This document shows, in pieces, positions 1 to 10,600 of a stretch of 64,000 nt of DNA (the stretch's first letter is position 1; every line of letters begins with the position of its first letter). The notes beneath the pieces were generated by a model that saw nothing but the letters and a program-made list of their open reading frames with translations, did not search any database and had not been told where the DNA came from. This DNA is from Helopsaltes ochotensis. Lineage: Eukaryota > Chordata > Aves > Passeriformes > Locustellidae. The stretch covers positions 9,087-73,086 of the forward strand of contig VXBM01001546.1 in NCBI GenBank assembly GCA_013400155.1. Reading direction: 5' to 3'. The position numbers were made by a program, and so were the translations under genes.

Positions 1-437
1 CTCCTTAATTGTCTCTTATCTCTCGGGCGCTGTATCTTCGGAAACCGCTCATGGCTGATTTGCTTTACATTGTTTCTGCGGTGGTTTTTTTCTCTGCCGG
101 TTGAGGTAGGTCCTTTGCTTCCTAATCATCGTGTTTTCTGATCCATTGATTCGATTATCCTTTTGTTCGAATCTCCTTCACTTCCCATAACTTGCAGGAG
201 TGGTCTCTTATCTCTGCTGATGTTCTTATCTCTCTGTTTTAATTGCTCCTCGGCCAGTTCCTGGCAAGCTATTGTTCTCCAAATACAACAGTATCAAATG
301 AAGAATCCTTTTCTGGCAAAAAGATTCCTGTCATACTGTCCCCTTTTTCTTTAGCAAAAAAATATAGCTGGTTTAAAAAATCCTTATAACTTACTTAGTT
401 AAATACATACATTTAATATAAAACACAAATTACACTC
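1..437. other. Unassigned left flank, probably old repeat
   Basis: No gene recognised. The stretch repeats a pyrimidine-rich phrase (gtctcttatctct at 11-23 and 203-215, and a shorter cttatctctctg at 225-236). It could be remnant mobile-element sequence. It is not the internal part of the adjacent LTR, because that LTR is closed by its own target-site duplication at this edge. Confidence 0.4.
433..437. repeat. Target-site duplication, left copy (cactc)
   Basis: The five bases cactc sit directly before the LTR terminal TGTTAT and recur directly after the other terminus at 1139-1143. A 5-bp duplication is usual for class III (ERVL-like) retroviral integration, while class I gives 4 bp and class II gives 6 bp. 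Confidence 0.75.
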
Positions 438-1138
438 TGTTATAAACGAATTAGCCGAATAATTTATATTGAAAGAAAATTTATGAATAACAATTTGAAG
501 GAAAAAGATAAAGAACCACCACCAAACGAGCAAGGTACCGAGCTCGGAGTCGGTGCCTGGTGAACGGGGAACAAACGGTCTCTCTGACAGCCTGCCCTCT
601 CCCCATTCACGATTTTCTGTCCCCGAAGCTAGGGTTTTATACTTTTTATTTTCCCTCAGGCTTAGTGAGGTAATGCAGTTCCATTCAAATGTCTATCAGG
701 GGCTTCCTCCCTGATTTCGTCCTTTTCTTTCGTGCTATGTGCTTCTTCCCATAGGAGATGGTAATCATGATGAGTTTACAGGAAGGTCTTCGGATTTCTT
801 TCGCTGGACTTTGGTGTCGCCACCTTGACACGATCAGGAGGGTGATGATGTTCCTTATCTGAGTCGTTAGGATGTCGTTTGGGTCGGGGCATCGTTGTCC
901 AGCCTCGGGTCTTCAGATGGTAATGAGCTCAGCCTCGGAGTTTTAGGTGTATCCTTAGTAACTCAAATGGAAATTAGGTTCCCCCTGGGCCAGAAGTTTC
1001 ACCATTGTCTGGCCCTCTCTGGGGGAACGGGGGCGGGTGCAGCATTTACTTAGTATATTTGGTACATACATCTTACTTTAACAGTATTTTATAAAATATT
1101 ATTAAAAGCATTAATTAATTCCCCGTTTTCTCATAACA
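438..1138 (-). mobile_element. Solo retroviral LTR (701 bp)
   Basis: The element begins TGTTAT and ends ATAACA, a perfect 6-bp terminal inverted repeat with the TG...CA ends expected of LTRs, and is flanked by the 5-bp repeat cactc on both sides. On the minus strand it contains a TATAAAA box (complement of 635-641) with an AATAAA-type signal just upstream, so the minus strand is the likely sense strand. No primer-binding site or gag-pol sequence follows, so this is a solo LTR left by recombination. It is more GC-rich in its centre than the flanks. The family was not identified; the 5-bp duplication favours an ERVL-like origin. Confidence 0.8.
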
Positions 1139-1143
1139 CACTC
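1139..1143. repeat. Target-site duplication, right copy (cactc)
   Basis: Identical to 433-437 and immediately outside the ATAACA terminus of the solo LTR. Confidence 0.75.
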
Positions 1144-2089
1144 TATCTATAACGAATTTTATTTTGCTTGAGCTTGGTCTGTGACACCGAGAGATTGGCA
1201 AGCACAGGAAATATTTTTTCTTACAGTCACAGAAACACTGGTTTTGCTGTTTCACTGATAATGGTCCTGTGTTTCTTGTCTTCTACACCTAATTCCCCGA
1301 ATGTCATAGTGAAACAATTTGTACACAATGTGATTTCAAACTTACTGAAATAGGTCTTGTTCTGGTACACTTGCTAACACTTAAGGTGCTTCAGTTGCTT
1401 CTGATGTCAGTCAAAGACAGTGAGTAACATTGCATCTGCGTAAACACAGTGTCCTCTGAATGTTCTAGTGGCCTGTCTAGTTTCTCTGGAAAGCTCTTTG
1501 GAGTTTATTCACCTTTAGTTTAAATCTTGCTGCTTACCAGCACACTAGAAACATAATTTTTTAAATAACCATATTGCTCTTCGTCATCAACCTACAGTAA
1601 TAATTCTTCCTAATTAGCTGGTGTTCCTATTCATTAATGAACTTCAAGTTCTAGGAGCAGCACCTGGGCTCCATTTTGAGTTATTTTGCCTTAAAAGTCA
1701 CACCCTGTAAAGCACTGTACTGAATGTTAATGAAAACTCTGTGATCCCTTGTATGTAAACTAACCTGGCAACCTACTGGGAAACACAGCTGTGAAATATG
1801 AGTTCATTACCTTTTGGACGTCTCAGGCAACCTAGCTGTGGCTACCGCTGTGTATCAAAACGTTTCCCTACCTGTGGAGCTCCTTTTATGATTTTATGCT
1901 TTCTTTTAGCACTGCACTGTTGGGTTTTGAGTTTTTTCTATGGAGGGTTTTTGTGTGTGGTGTTTTTTTTGTTTGTTTGTTATTGCTTTTTAAAAAAAAA
2001 TATGTGTGTTTGGGGTGGGTTTTTTGCCTTTTTCCCTTGTTTGTTTGTTTTTCTTCAGGAAAGGGAAGCGGTAGTTCTCTTGAGCGGCG
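1144..2089. other. Non-coding upstream flank of CEP78
   Basis: AT-rich single-copy-looking sequence with T- and G-rich runs at about 1925-2050. Short open frames are present but show no recognisable domain or codon bias. No gene seen. Confidence 0.5.
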
Positions 2090-2091
2090 CT

Positions 2092-2099
2092 GTTGCTAT
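2092..2099 (+). promoter_or_regulatory. RFX X-box-like half-site
   Basis: GTTGCTAT matches the 5' half of the RFX X-box (GTTGCYAT). The second half is degenerate: GTGAC follows instead of GGCAAC. RFX factors drive many cilium and centriole genes, which would fit CEP78. One half-site is weak evidence. Confidence 0.3.
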
Positions 2100-2257
2100 G
2101 TGACGCCCCCGCGGTCGCGACGGCCGGGCGCGGCCATTTTGAAGGCGGGCGGTCGGGCGGCGGGGCGGCGGCCAATTGGGGGATACCCTCGCGCGCCACG
2201 CGGCGGGCGCGCCAACGGCGCCGGGCCCAGGCGCGGGGTGCGGGAGCGGCGGTAACG

Positions 2258-2349
2258 ACGGTAATGCAGCGCTGGGCAATGCCGGGTGGCGGCGGGTAAC
2301 AGCGGGTAACGCCGGGTAACAACGGTAATGCAGCGCTGGGCAATGCCGG
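2258..2349 (+). repeat. GC-rich short tandem/dispersed repeat in CpG island
   Basis: A 28-bp unit (starting acggtaatgcagcgctgg) occurs at 2258-2285 and again, identical, at 2322-2349. Between and after them are variants of cgggtaac repeated several times. It looks like a small minisatellite inside the promoter island. Confidence 0.8.
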
Positions 2350-2830
2350 TTAGCGGCGCCTAGCAGCGGTAACGGCGGGCCCGCGGAGCTTGCCGTAGTC
2401 GGTTCCCGGAAGGTGGGGCCGTCGGGGCCGGGGGCGGCGGGGCCGTTACGGGTGCGGTAGTGACCGGCTGATGCCTGCTCCCGGCCGCTTCTCGCGAGCC
2501 CGCGCAGTGGTGGCGGACAGCACAGCCCCTTGTTGATGCCGCCCACTGGTGTGCGATCTGAAGTGGTTCCCTGAGTCGCTGTCTGTCTTGAGTGGGTGCA
2601 GCATAAAAGCCCCGCTATTTTTACCCCGGTGCTAACCGGAGCTATCTGTAGCTGAGTGCTCTGTTACATCCTTAAACACAGTGGTGCAGCTGGTCCAGCA
2701 AAGGGTGCAGATACCCAGGCCGCGTTTCACAAGGCGCGCCCACCGAGAGTGAGCGCGGCTCGGCCTCCCCGCGGGTCCCGCCGGTCGGTGTGTGGCCGTG
2801 GCTGCTGCTGGCAGTGCTCTTGGGTGCCGT

Positions 2831-4410
2831 CTGTTTGCCAACCCTATACATTTGGCCGGTTGGTTATTTTAAGCGCTACAAACTCATAGCTTCCTGAAAA
2901 CTCCCATCATGAACCTGGATTTTTCAGTTTTACTGCGTGCTGTATCTTTCTTGTAATTTGTTGCCAGCTAGTGTGATGTCTTCTTGAATCCGTATTGAGT
3001 AAATAATTATCGCCTGCATACATTCTCAGAGCCAGTCAAAATAGTCTAAGGTGATATCACTACCTTCAGTGCAGAAGAGTTCAAGTTTATACAGTTTTCC
3101 ATTTGGAAAGCATTGTGAGTCTGATTAGTTTGTCCCTTATTCTCTCGTCTTACAAGTACGTCAAATTTAAGTGGTAGGGCCAGGAGCTCCTTTCTTCAGT
3201 TAGAGGTGTGATGTTAAGGTGTTGCAGTGAAAGCCCCATGAAAAGAGTGTTGCTTAATCTCCGGAGGAAAAAAATGCTTATATGGCGTACATTGACACAT
3301 CAGCCGTTGGTGCCTTAAAATTGATGGTCATTTTCTGAACCTGAAGTGTTGGATTATAATTCAATCATTTCTGTTCCTGTGGCCGCAGTGTGAGCATTAA
3401 ATGTAATCAGTAAATCAGAGTGGGAAAAAAAGTAAAAAGGTGTGGAAGAACTGTATTACTAGAGTTTATATCTTATTGTTGTTATTACATTTCCAATCAT
3501 TTAGATGCTAACAATATATTTTTTTATAAATTATGCTTTTGCAAATGACTGTCCTCACATGCTTTTATCTGTCCAGTAACCTGTCTTAATTTCACATACA
3601 GAATATTTGAGATTAGTTAAAGCTTTCTAGTCTGTGACAAATAAGAAAAGTTTGCAATGTGAAAAATGTTTAATATCCCATGTGGCATACTTAATGCTGT
3701 CTTGGGAATAAATAAATAAATGTATTTTCTAAATATATTGACAAATGTCCCTATTGAGAGTGTAGAATTACTTAACCCTTAACAGCTATGTCATAGCAGT
3801 ATTAAGAGATTACACTTGCAAGTTAGTACTGTTTTTCTATGTAGGTGCTAAAGTATAACTAAACCTTATGCCTGAAAAATGCTTACTAAATTTTACTGGG
3901 ATATGTATATCTGGTATGCAATAGCAAAAATATTTGGGGAGTCAGATTTTGTTATGTATGATGAGAATTTAGACTTCTAACTGAAGCAGCAGAAAAGCTC
4001 ACAGCTAGTTCTGTGTGTTTCTTTTGATGTTGGGTCAGGTAGTGTTCAAGGCTTTTGGGCAGACCTTGATGCTACAAAGTTAAATCTTAAACTGGAAACA
4101 AGATCTCCATAACAGTCGGTGCTTAAAGATCAGGGCATTTGTGTTCTTGATACACCTGTTAGTGTGGGGAGAATAAAAATGCAGATTAGTTGTTTTTTGG
4201 TGTTTGGGTTTTGTTTTACCCTTTATTTACTCATGTAGGTAGTGAGCATCATAAGACAAGGTTTTTATCTACACATTAAAGATGTGTGAATTCTGTACAA
4301 TATCCAGGAACATTGCGATGTTTTGAGTATGTGTGTTGAATTGGCACTGTGATGCAAGATAGTTATATATTGAAAAAAGTCTGTATCTTTTTTCTCCTTT
4401 CTTATTTTAG
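2831..4410 (+). other. CEP78: Inferred 5' UTR intron of CEP78
   Basis: AT-rich sequence without recognisable coding content. It ends in a pyrimidine tract and AG at 4409-4410, 24 bases before the CEP78 start codon. Its upstream boundary is not determined. Confidence 0.55.
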
Positions 4411-4434
4411 AGAGAAAATTGTCATATAAAAGAA

Positions 4435-4687
4435 ATGATTGAGTCAGTCAAATTAAGAAGACGGTGCATGCTGGATTTCTACTCACATTATGAACATCTT
4501 TGTGAACTTCAAGGCTCTCTCCCACTGAAAGCTGTGAAGGCTAATGTGACTCGTGATGCTATTGATCTAATTGTAGATCACATCAAAGACACTGATTGGG
4601 CACCGCTTCTGAACGCTCTCAGGCATAATAAGACTCTGACTTCTATTGGAATAAGAAGTTTACATCAACATGGTCTTGAAGATTCAG
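4435..4687 (+). CDS. CEP78: CEP78 coding exon 1
   Basis: Encodes residues 1-84 plus one base, starting MIESVKLRR and containing [15 protein letters not shown]. The exon itself begins at 4411 after a cttattttag acceptor, so 24 nt of 5' UTR precede the ATG. The donor is gtctgtg at 4688. No better upstream in-frame ATG exists in the exon. Confidence 0.93.
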
Positions 4688-7600
4688 GTCTGTGTAAAAG
4701 ATAAGTACGTTGATGTATGTATGTTAGAATTTGTTGCATAAAACTGTGTGATTGAGTCCAGGGCGGGAGGAGTTGTTATACTTAAGGAATTATTTTCATT
4801 TAAGAAAGTATATGAAAAAAGGAGGTTATGGTTATAATTGCTTTTAAGCCAGTAGGGACTAGATTTTATTCATGTGCAGTTTTTTGTTTTTTACTAGGTG
4901 TTGAAAGATACAAAACTTACTTTAGAAGGAGAATTCCAGCAACTCTATCAAGAGACTTGACTGGCCAACTATGCAAAGCTGTGAAAGGCTGTCTGAGTAT
5001 ATCAGATGTACTAAAAAATTTAGAACTACAGGGTTTGCTTCTGAGGGAAAGAGACCTAGCACTTTTAACAAAGGTGAGAAAATAATAGTATACAAATAAA
5101 TGGAAAATATGCCTAGAGGAAAGAATAGTAGCAACTAATCTTTGTAAGTATTTGTTCCAGACAAGGGTATTTCTCTTCTAAAGATATTTGTGTAGTCCTT
5201 ACATATTTACAGACAATGATTCTGCTGAGACATTTAGTATAACCTAGTCTTAACTGAATGTCTTAGAATCACAAGGCTTACTGGAAAGATCTCAGCAGCA
5301 TCTGTGCCATGAGCTTGAGGTATATGACACACACTTATGACTGAAACCACTGTGCCTGTATGTGATAGAAGGGAGGTTGTGGGACACCAAGGAGATAAAA
5401 ACTGGCCTTCTGATGGGTTATTGAAAGGCTCCAGTTTGCTCATGAGTGGCTTCTGAGAAGGGAGGTTGATGCTGGTTGCCCACAGGCACGCTTCCTCTGT
5501 GCTAAAGAAATGAATCTGCTTAAACTAAACTTGAAGGTTTGCTTGTTTTGACCTTCATCTGAATCCCTAGAGTTTCTTGTAAGGAACAGAGTTTGAGCAG
5601 TTTGGGTGACTTGGTCTTTTTTTTTTTTTTTTTTTTTTTTTTCTTTCTTTCCTTTCTTTTTGTTCTAAGGGTTTGGCTACAGCTTCATCTCTGGAGAGTG
5701 TCTCTTTAGCCCACTGTCCAATTGGAGATGGAGGGTTGGAAAGTAAGTTCAGAATCAAAACCTGTAAATATCCTTTTCTCTTTTTAAGTTTCCAAGTAGG
5801 TAAGCAAATCTTTCAGTATTTCCATTTGTGTTTTAAATTTGTCTGTGGTGATTAAAAGAACAATCTTAATTTTTTATTAACTCAGTAGCATTTAAAGACT
5901 TGAATTTGTCCAGGCTAGTAAATAACTATGCTACTTTATAGTGATGTTTATACTTTTATTTAAAACAGCATTCATATTTTTGTACTCTTTCCTGATTTGC
6001 TTATGTTTCTATAAGTAAATTCAAATCAAGGATGTTCTCACTTGTTCAGATATTCTTTGCTGAACTTTGGCGCTAGAAATGTATAAACTTAGAACACATT
6101 AACTGTATTTAAAATATGCTCTGCATTTCAGTGCTAGTTCTTTTTCAGTGCTAGTCAAAGCTTTTGGCTGTTAAAGCTGCCTCCTAATAGGCCACTGAAA
6201 AAGTGGGTTGTTATAATACGGAAATGCTATGTGTCGATAACATGCATGCTTTTGTTTTCTTCAGCAATCTGTCAGAGTATAAAGAATACAGCTACTATCA
6301 GATTTGTAAACTTCACGGCATGTAGCCTCACATGGCGAGGGGCAGAACATATAGCAAGTGTAGTAAAGGTAATTCAGTCAACTTTCTTAGAATGGAGTGT
6401 TTGTAAGAACTTGATAAATTTAATTTTTTACTTTTGCTTTAAAACCCAAAATCCACTAAGGCGCTTCATGAGGAGCTTGTTGAATACCAAAATTAAGTGT
6501 ATGTTCTTATGAAAGCTGTGCATTTGTATGACAAAAGGAGCTTTGTTTACTGGTGTGGGATTTAAATTCATTATTTCTGAGAAAAAGAACATAAATAATA
6601 AATAATAAAGTATTTTCTTTAAATGAGGATTAGGCCTGTAAACATTTGACACTTGTTTCGGGGCTGCTTCTTTCATTGTCACTAATTTTGAAAAAATCTC
6701 AAGCATTCTTAAGCACTGGGCAAGAATAATCAAATTTACAGTTTAGAAGCTACTGATTAACCAATCAGTAGGCTTCTGCCTAGTAATATGTTTTAATTAT
6801 TGTTAATTGTGATTTCCATGAGAGCACAAAATTTCATAGTATGTATTTATTTCCTATTCAATGTGCCTTGAAAGTGTCTGCCAAAAGAAGGTGATAAAAT
6901 ACTTTGTAGCCAAAATAATAATAATTTGCATTGCAAACTGGGCAGTCACAACAAATATGAGTTACTGGTAAGGTTTAAAAATTAGTTATGTTTCTTGAAA
7001 TCAGGAATGGTGTACTTATACCAGCATTCAAGCCATTGAACGTGGTTTACAAAAAAAAGGTAACTTGTGACCATGTCCTCAGTTATGGCTTTGCCATTGC
7101 ATTTGGTAACAGTTTTTTTGTTTGAAAAGCACCAGGCAATAAGAAGACATGGTGAAGCTTGGGCTAAAAGCCTACGTTACAGGAGACCTGACCTTGAATA
7201 TATGACAGGTTTGAGGCGGATTACTTTGAACTGTAACATGCTTATTGGAGACAGAGGAGCAAGTGCCTTTGCAGACTGTCTAGGAGAGGACCTTTGGCTA
7301 AAAGGTATTACAAAGTCTTTTACTAATGAACAGCAGAGTAATTCAGGAGTTTCCTTATATAGTACCTATAGACATATTGATGTATAGATACTGAGATATT
7401 CCATATAACATAGTAGTTTGCCTACACCAGCAAATTATCCATATACTTCATGTCTGGTGATTACTAGTTGTAGATTTCTGCAACATCTCTGTATCTCTCT
7501 ATCTCTGCTATTATCTTTTCTATCTCTATGTCTCATTACTGCATCTCTTAAAACAAAGTAGTGGGAGGCAGAAGACTTAAAACTGTCAAGTTATAACAGT

Positions 7601-10600
7601 TGCAGCCAGAGGAATAACTCACTGTGTAACATGGGAAGAGTACTCTTTTTTCCAAAGAAATCTCTCTTCCTGTTTCAAAGCAACTGGATACTGTTGTGTC
7701 ATCTAGTATTGTCCTTCAGTATTTTTGAGAATGAATTTGTTCTACAGTGTGTCTATTACTATATCTAGTAATTATACAAAATTAAAAATGGTGCTGGTGT
7801 AAATTGAAGCATTCTGTATGTGGAATAAAATACCTGTTTTATAATTTTGTTTTATGGTTTGAGGCAGGTCTACAGATAACATACATACTGATGGAAGAGG
7901 ATCAGATTAGAGAATACTTAAACAAACTGATAAACAGCAGTCCATAGGCCCTAATGGGATACATTCACAAGTGCTGACAAAGCTGGCTGATGTAATTTTG
8001 AGGCCACTCTCAGTAGCCTTTGAAAGATCATGGTGTTTTGGAGGGGGTGCATGGGGACTGGAGAAGGATAGCTGTTATGCCTATTTTCAAGAAGTCTGAG
8101 AAGAAGGACCCAGGAAACTACAAACCAGTCAGTTTGTAGTTGGAATCCATGGAAAGGCAAGGATGTGCTGCCATCCAGAGGGACATCAGCAGGCTGGAGA
8201 AGTGATCTGATGGGAACTTCATGGAGTTTAAGAAAAGTGCAAAGTCCTGCACTTGTACTAGAATAATCCTGTGCACTAGAACATGCTGAGGCTGTGTGGC
8301 TGGAAAGCAGCTTTGCAGAAAGGGTGGTGCAGATCCTGGTGGACAGCAAGCAGTCCGCGAAACAGTGAAGTGCCTCTGTTGCAAAGAGAGCGGGCCAGTG
8401 GTGTTCAGGTAGCATTAGGCAGAGACTTTTGTGAACAGGTTGAAGGAGGTGATTCTTCCTCTTTACTTAGCACAAATAAGGCCATGGAATCTGCGGTGCA
8501 GGAGAGAACTGGAGCTACTGGAAGAGGTTCAGTGAAGTGCCAGTAAGATGAAGGGACTAACACAACTCTGATTTCAGAAAAGACTGAGGAAGCTGGTACT
8601 CTTTGGCTTGAAGAAGAGAAGGCTCAAAATGGGATAAAAGTGTACAAATATCTGAAGGGAGGATGTAAAGGAGATAGATATGGTCTCTTTCTAAAGGTGC
8701 CTGGTGACAAGGCAAGATGGAATGGGTAGAGATGGAAACACTGGAGGTTTTTCCTCAACATGGTGAAACCCTCTTGCTTTGAGGGTGAATGAACACTGAC
8801 ACAGGCTGCCCACAGTGGGTGTAGAATGATTCATATTACCTGCTCTGCAGATGTTAACAGTAATTTCTTAATGTTGAAAAGTTCTACTTGTCTTCTTTGA
8901 AAGTAATACTGCTGTTTTTACACATGACTGTTATCATCATGTCCTCATTTCTGATGCTTCATGTTCTATGAAATGGAGGTTTTCAGCAGGATTAATTTTT
9001 TCAGATATCAACTATTAAATTACTAACTAAATGCAGTACTACCTCCACTGAATTTTTTTTTGTCTCCTTAAATATTTTAGCGCTTGATTTGCAGCAGTGT
9101 GGAATATCCAATGAGGGAGCAAGGTCATTATTAGATGCTCTTCAAACTAATACAACATTAGTGGTACTTGACATAAGAAAAAATCCATTAATAGGTATGT
9201 ATCTGTGTCTGCATTTATCTTCTTTGTGTGGTTGTTTGTTTTTTTTTTTCTTCAGTAACTATGGGGAAAGGTAAACTGCTTTTTAAAAAAAAAGAATGTG
9301 CCACAGTAATCTGCTAAACATTTTTAAAATAGAAAAACAAGCAGGATAGGTAATGTGTACTTATTATTCTTTGATGTGTTTTAATTTATTCTAGATCATG
9401 TTCTGATGAAAAACATTATTGAAACAGTTCTTAAGAATGGTAACAGTGCTGATTCAGAGGTATGTTTTCCCCTTTTTCGCATTAGTTTGGGGTTTTCTTT
9501 ATAGCTTCCATTGCATTTATTTTAAGGGTGACTTTTTTCAGAATGAATCTAAAACAACTATTCTAGTTCTAAAAAGAAGTTTGACTCAGTTTGACAAATA
9601 AAAAAACACTATCTAGAGGAAAATCTTAACCCACTATGATGAACATGTTAATGTGTTGGGCTTGCTGTACAATTTCTTACAGAATTAAAACTGTCACATG
9701 TAATAAAACCTGGATATACATTTAATGGAAACATAGATGGAAATGTGTGTGTATTTTAGCCTTACCAAAGAATGTTAACTAAATATTGCTCCAGGACTGC
9801 TGTAGGACTGCTACTACATGCGTCCTTGTCAACATGGTAATAATAACTTCTAAAAGGAAACCACAATTTAAAATCTAGCACTTAATTTATTTTAAAATGT
9901 ATTTCTTGTCTCTAACTTCTGTAAATAAAATGTCCCTTCTAATGCAAACCATCTACGAAAACAGAGTCCAGTTTAAGTACAGTACCCCCTTTCATCTTTG
10001 TCTTACAGTCCACAAAGAGTTCAGAGTAATGTACATAAACTGAATATCTAGACCATTTATGACTAGATATACTGTTGAAATATACAGAAATCTGATTCAG
10101 TTCTCAAAGGAGTCCCAGCAATCCCAGTTCTCGTGCTGGAATTTAATACTCTTGGTTTTTGAAAAGACTAAATGAAGACAGAGCTGTGGATGTGTAGGGA
10201 CTGTCTAATAAACTGAAAATCTGTGTATAGAATTTTTGGAGGATTAATACAGTTCCCCACTTCAATCTCTAGAAGACCTTTTTTGAGGGGTTGGTTGTGA
10301 AGAAGTGTATTCTTTCTGCTTGGCAGATGCAATCAAAACTTGCAAAATGTCACAAGGGTCACATGAAAATAACATCTTGTCTGGAAATGCTAAAGATGAT
10401 TGGAAAGTAAGACCATGGAAAGAAGCAGCTCTGGGAAATCTCCCATATGCCAAAAGATCAGTTGACTCAAGACATTAATTTTATATTCAACCAGTTAGTG
10501 TGATGTCTTAAGTTTTATTGGCAGTGCTAGTAATTCTTCATACTTCATTAACAAAGTGGATGAAGCAATACTGACCACCGGCTTGCTAAGTAGCTTTACT

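Larger units (their letters stand above)
2090..2830 (+). promoter_or_regulatory. CEP78: CpG island, probable CEP78 promoter and 5' UTR exon
   Basis: The composition changes abruptly to very high GC with dense CpG. Visible elements are a CCAAT box at 2172-2176, GC boxes in the 2140-2170 stretch, a CRE-like TGACG at 2101-2105, a YY1-like ggccatttt at 2132-2140 and an X-box-like half-site at 2092-2099. The first CEP78 coding exon starts about 1.6 kb downstream and is preceded by a good splice acceptor (AG at 4409-4410), so a non-coding first exon should lie in this island. Its exact ends cannot be fixed, because many gtaac/gtaat donors occur. Confidence 0.75.

Noticed and set aside
2055..2546. 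Long open frames on both strands in the CpG island (up to 163 codons)
   Set aside because: Stops are rare in GC-rich sequence. The translations are low-complexity Pro/Arg/Ala-rich with no domain, and they overlap each other on both strands.
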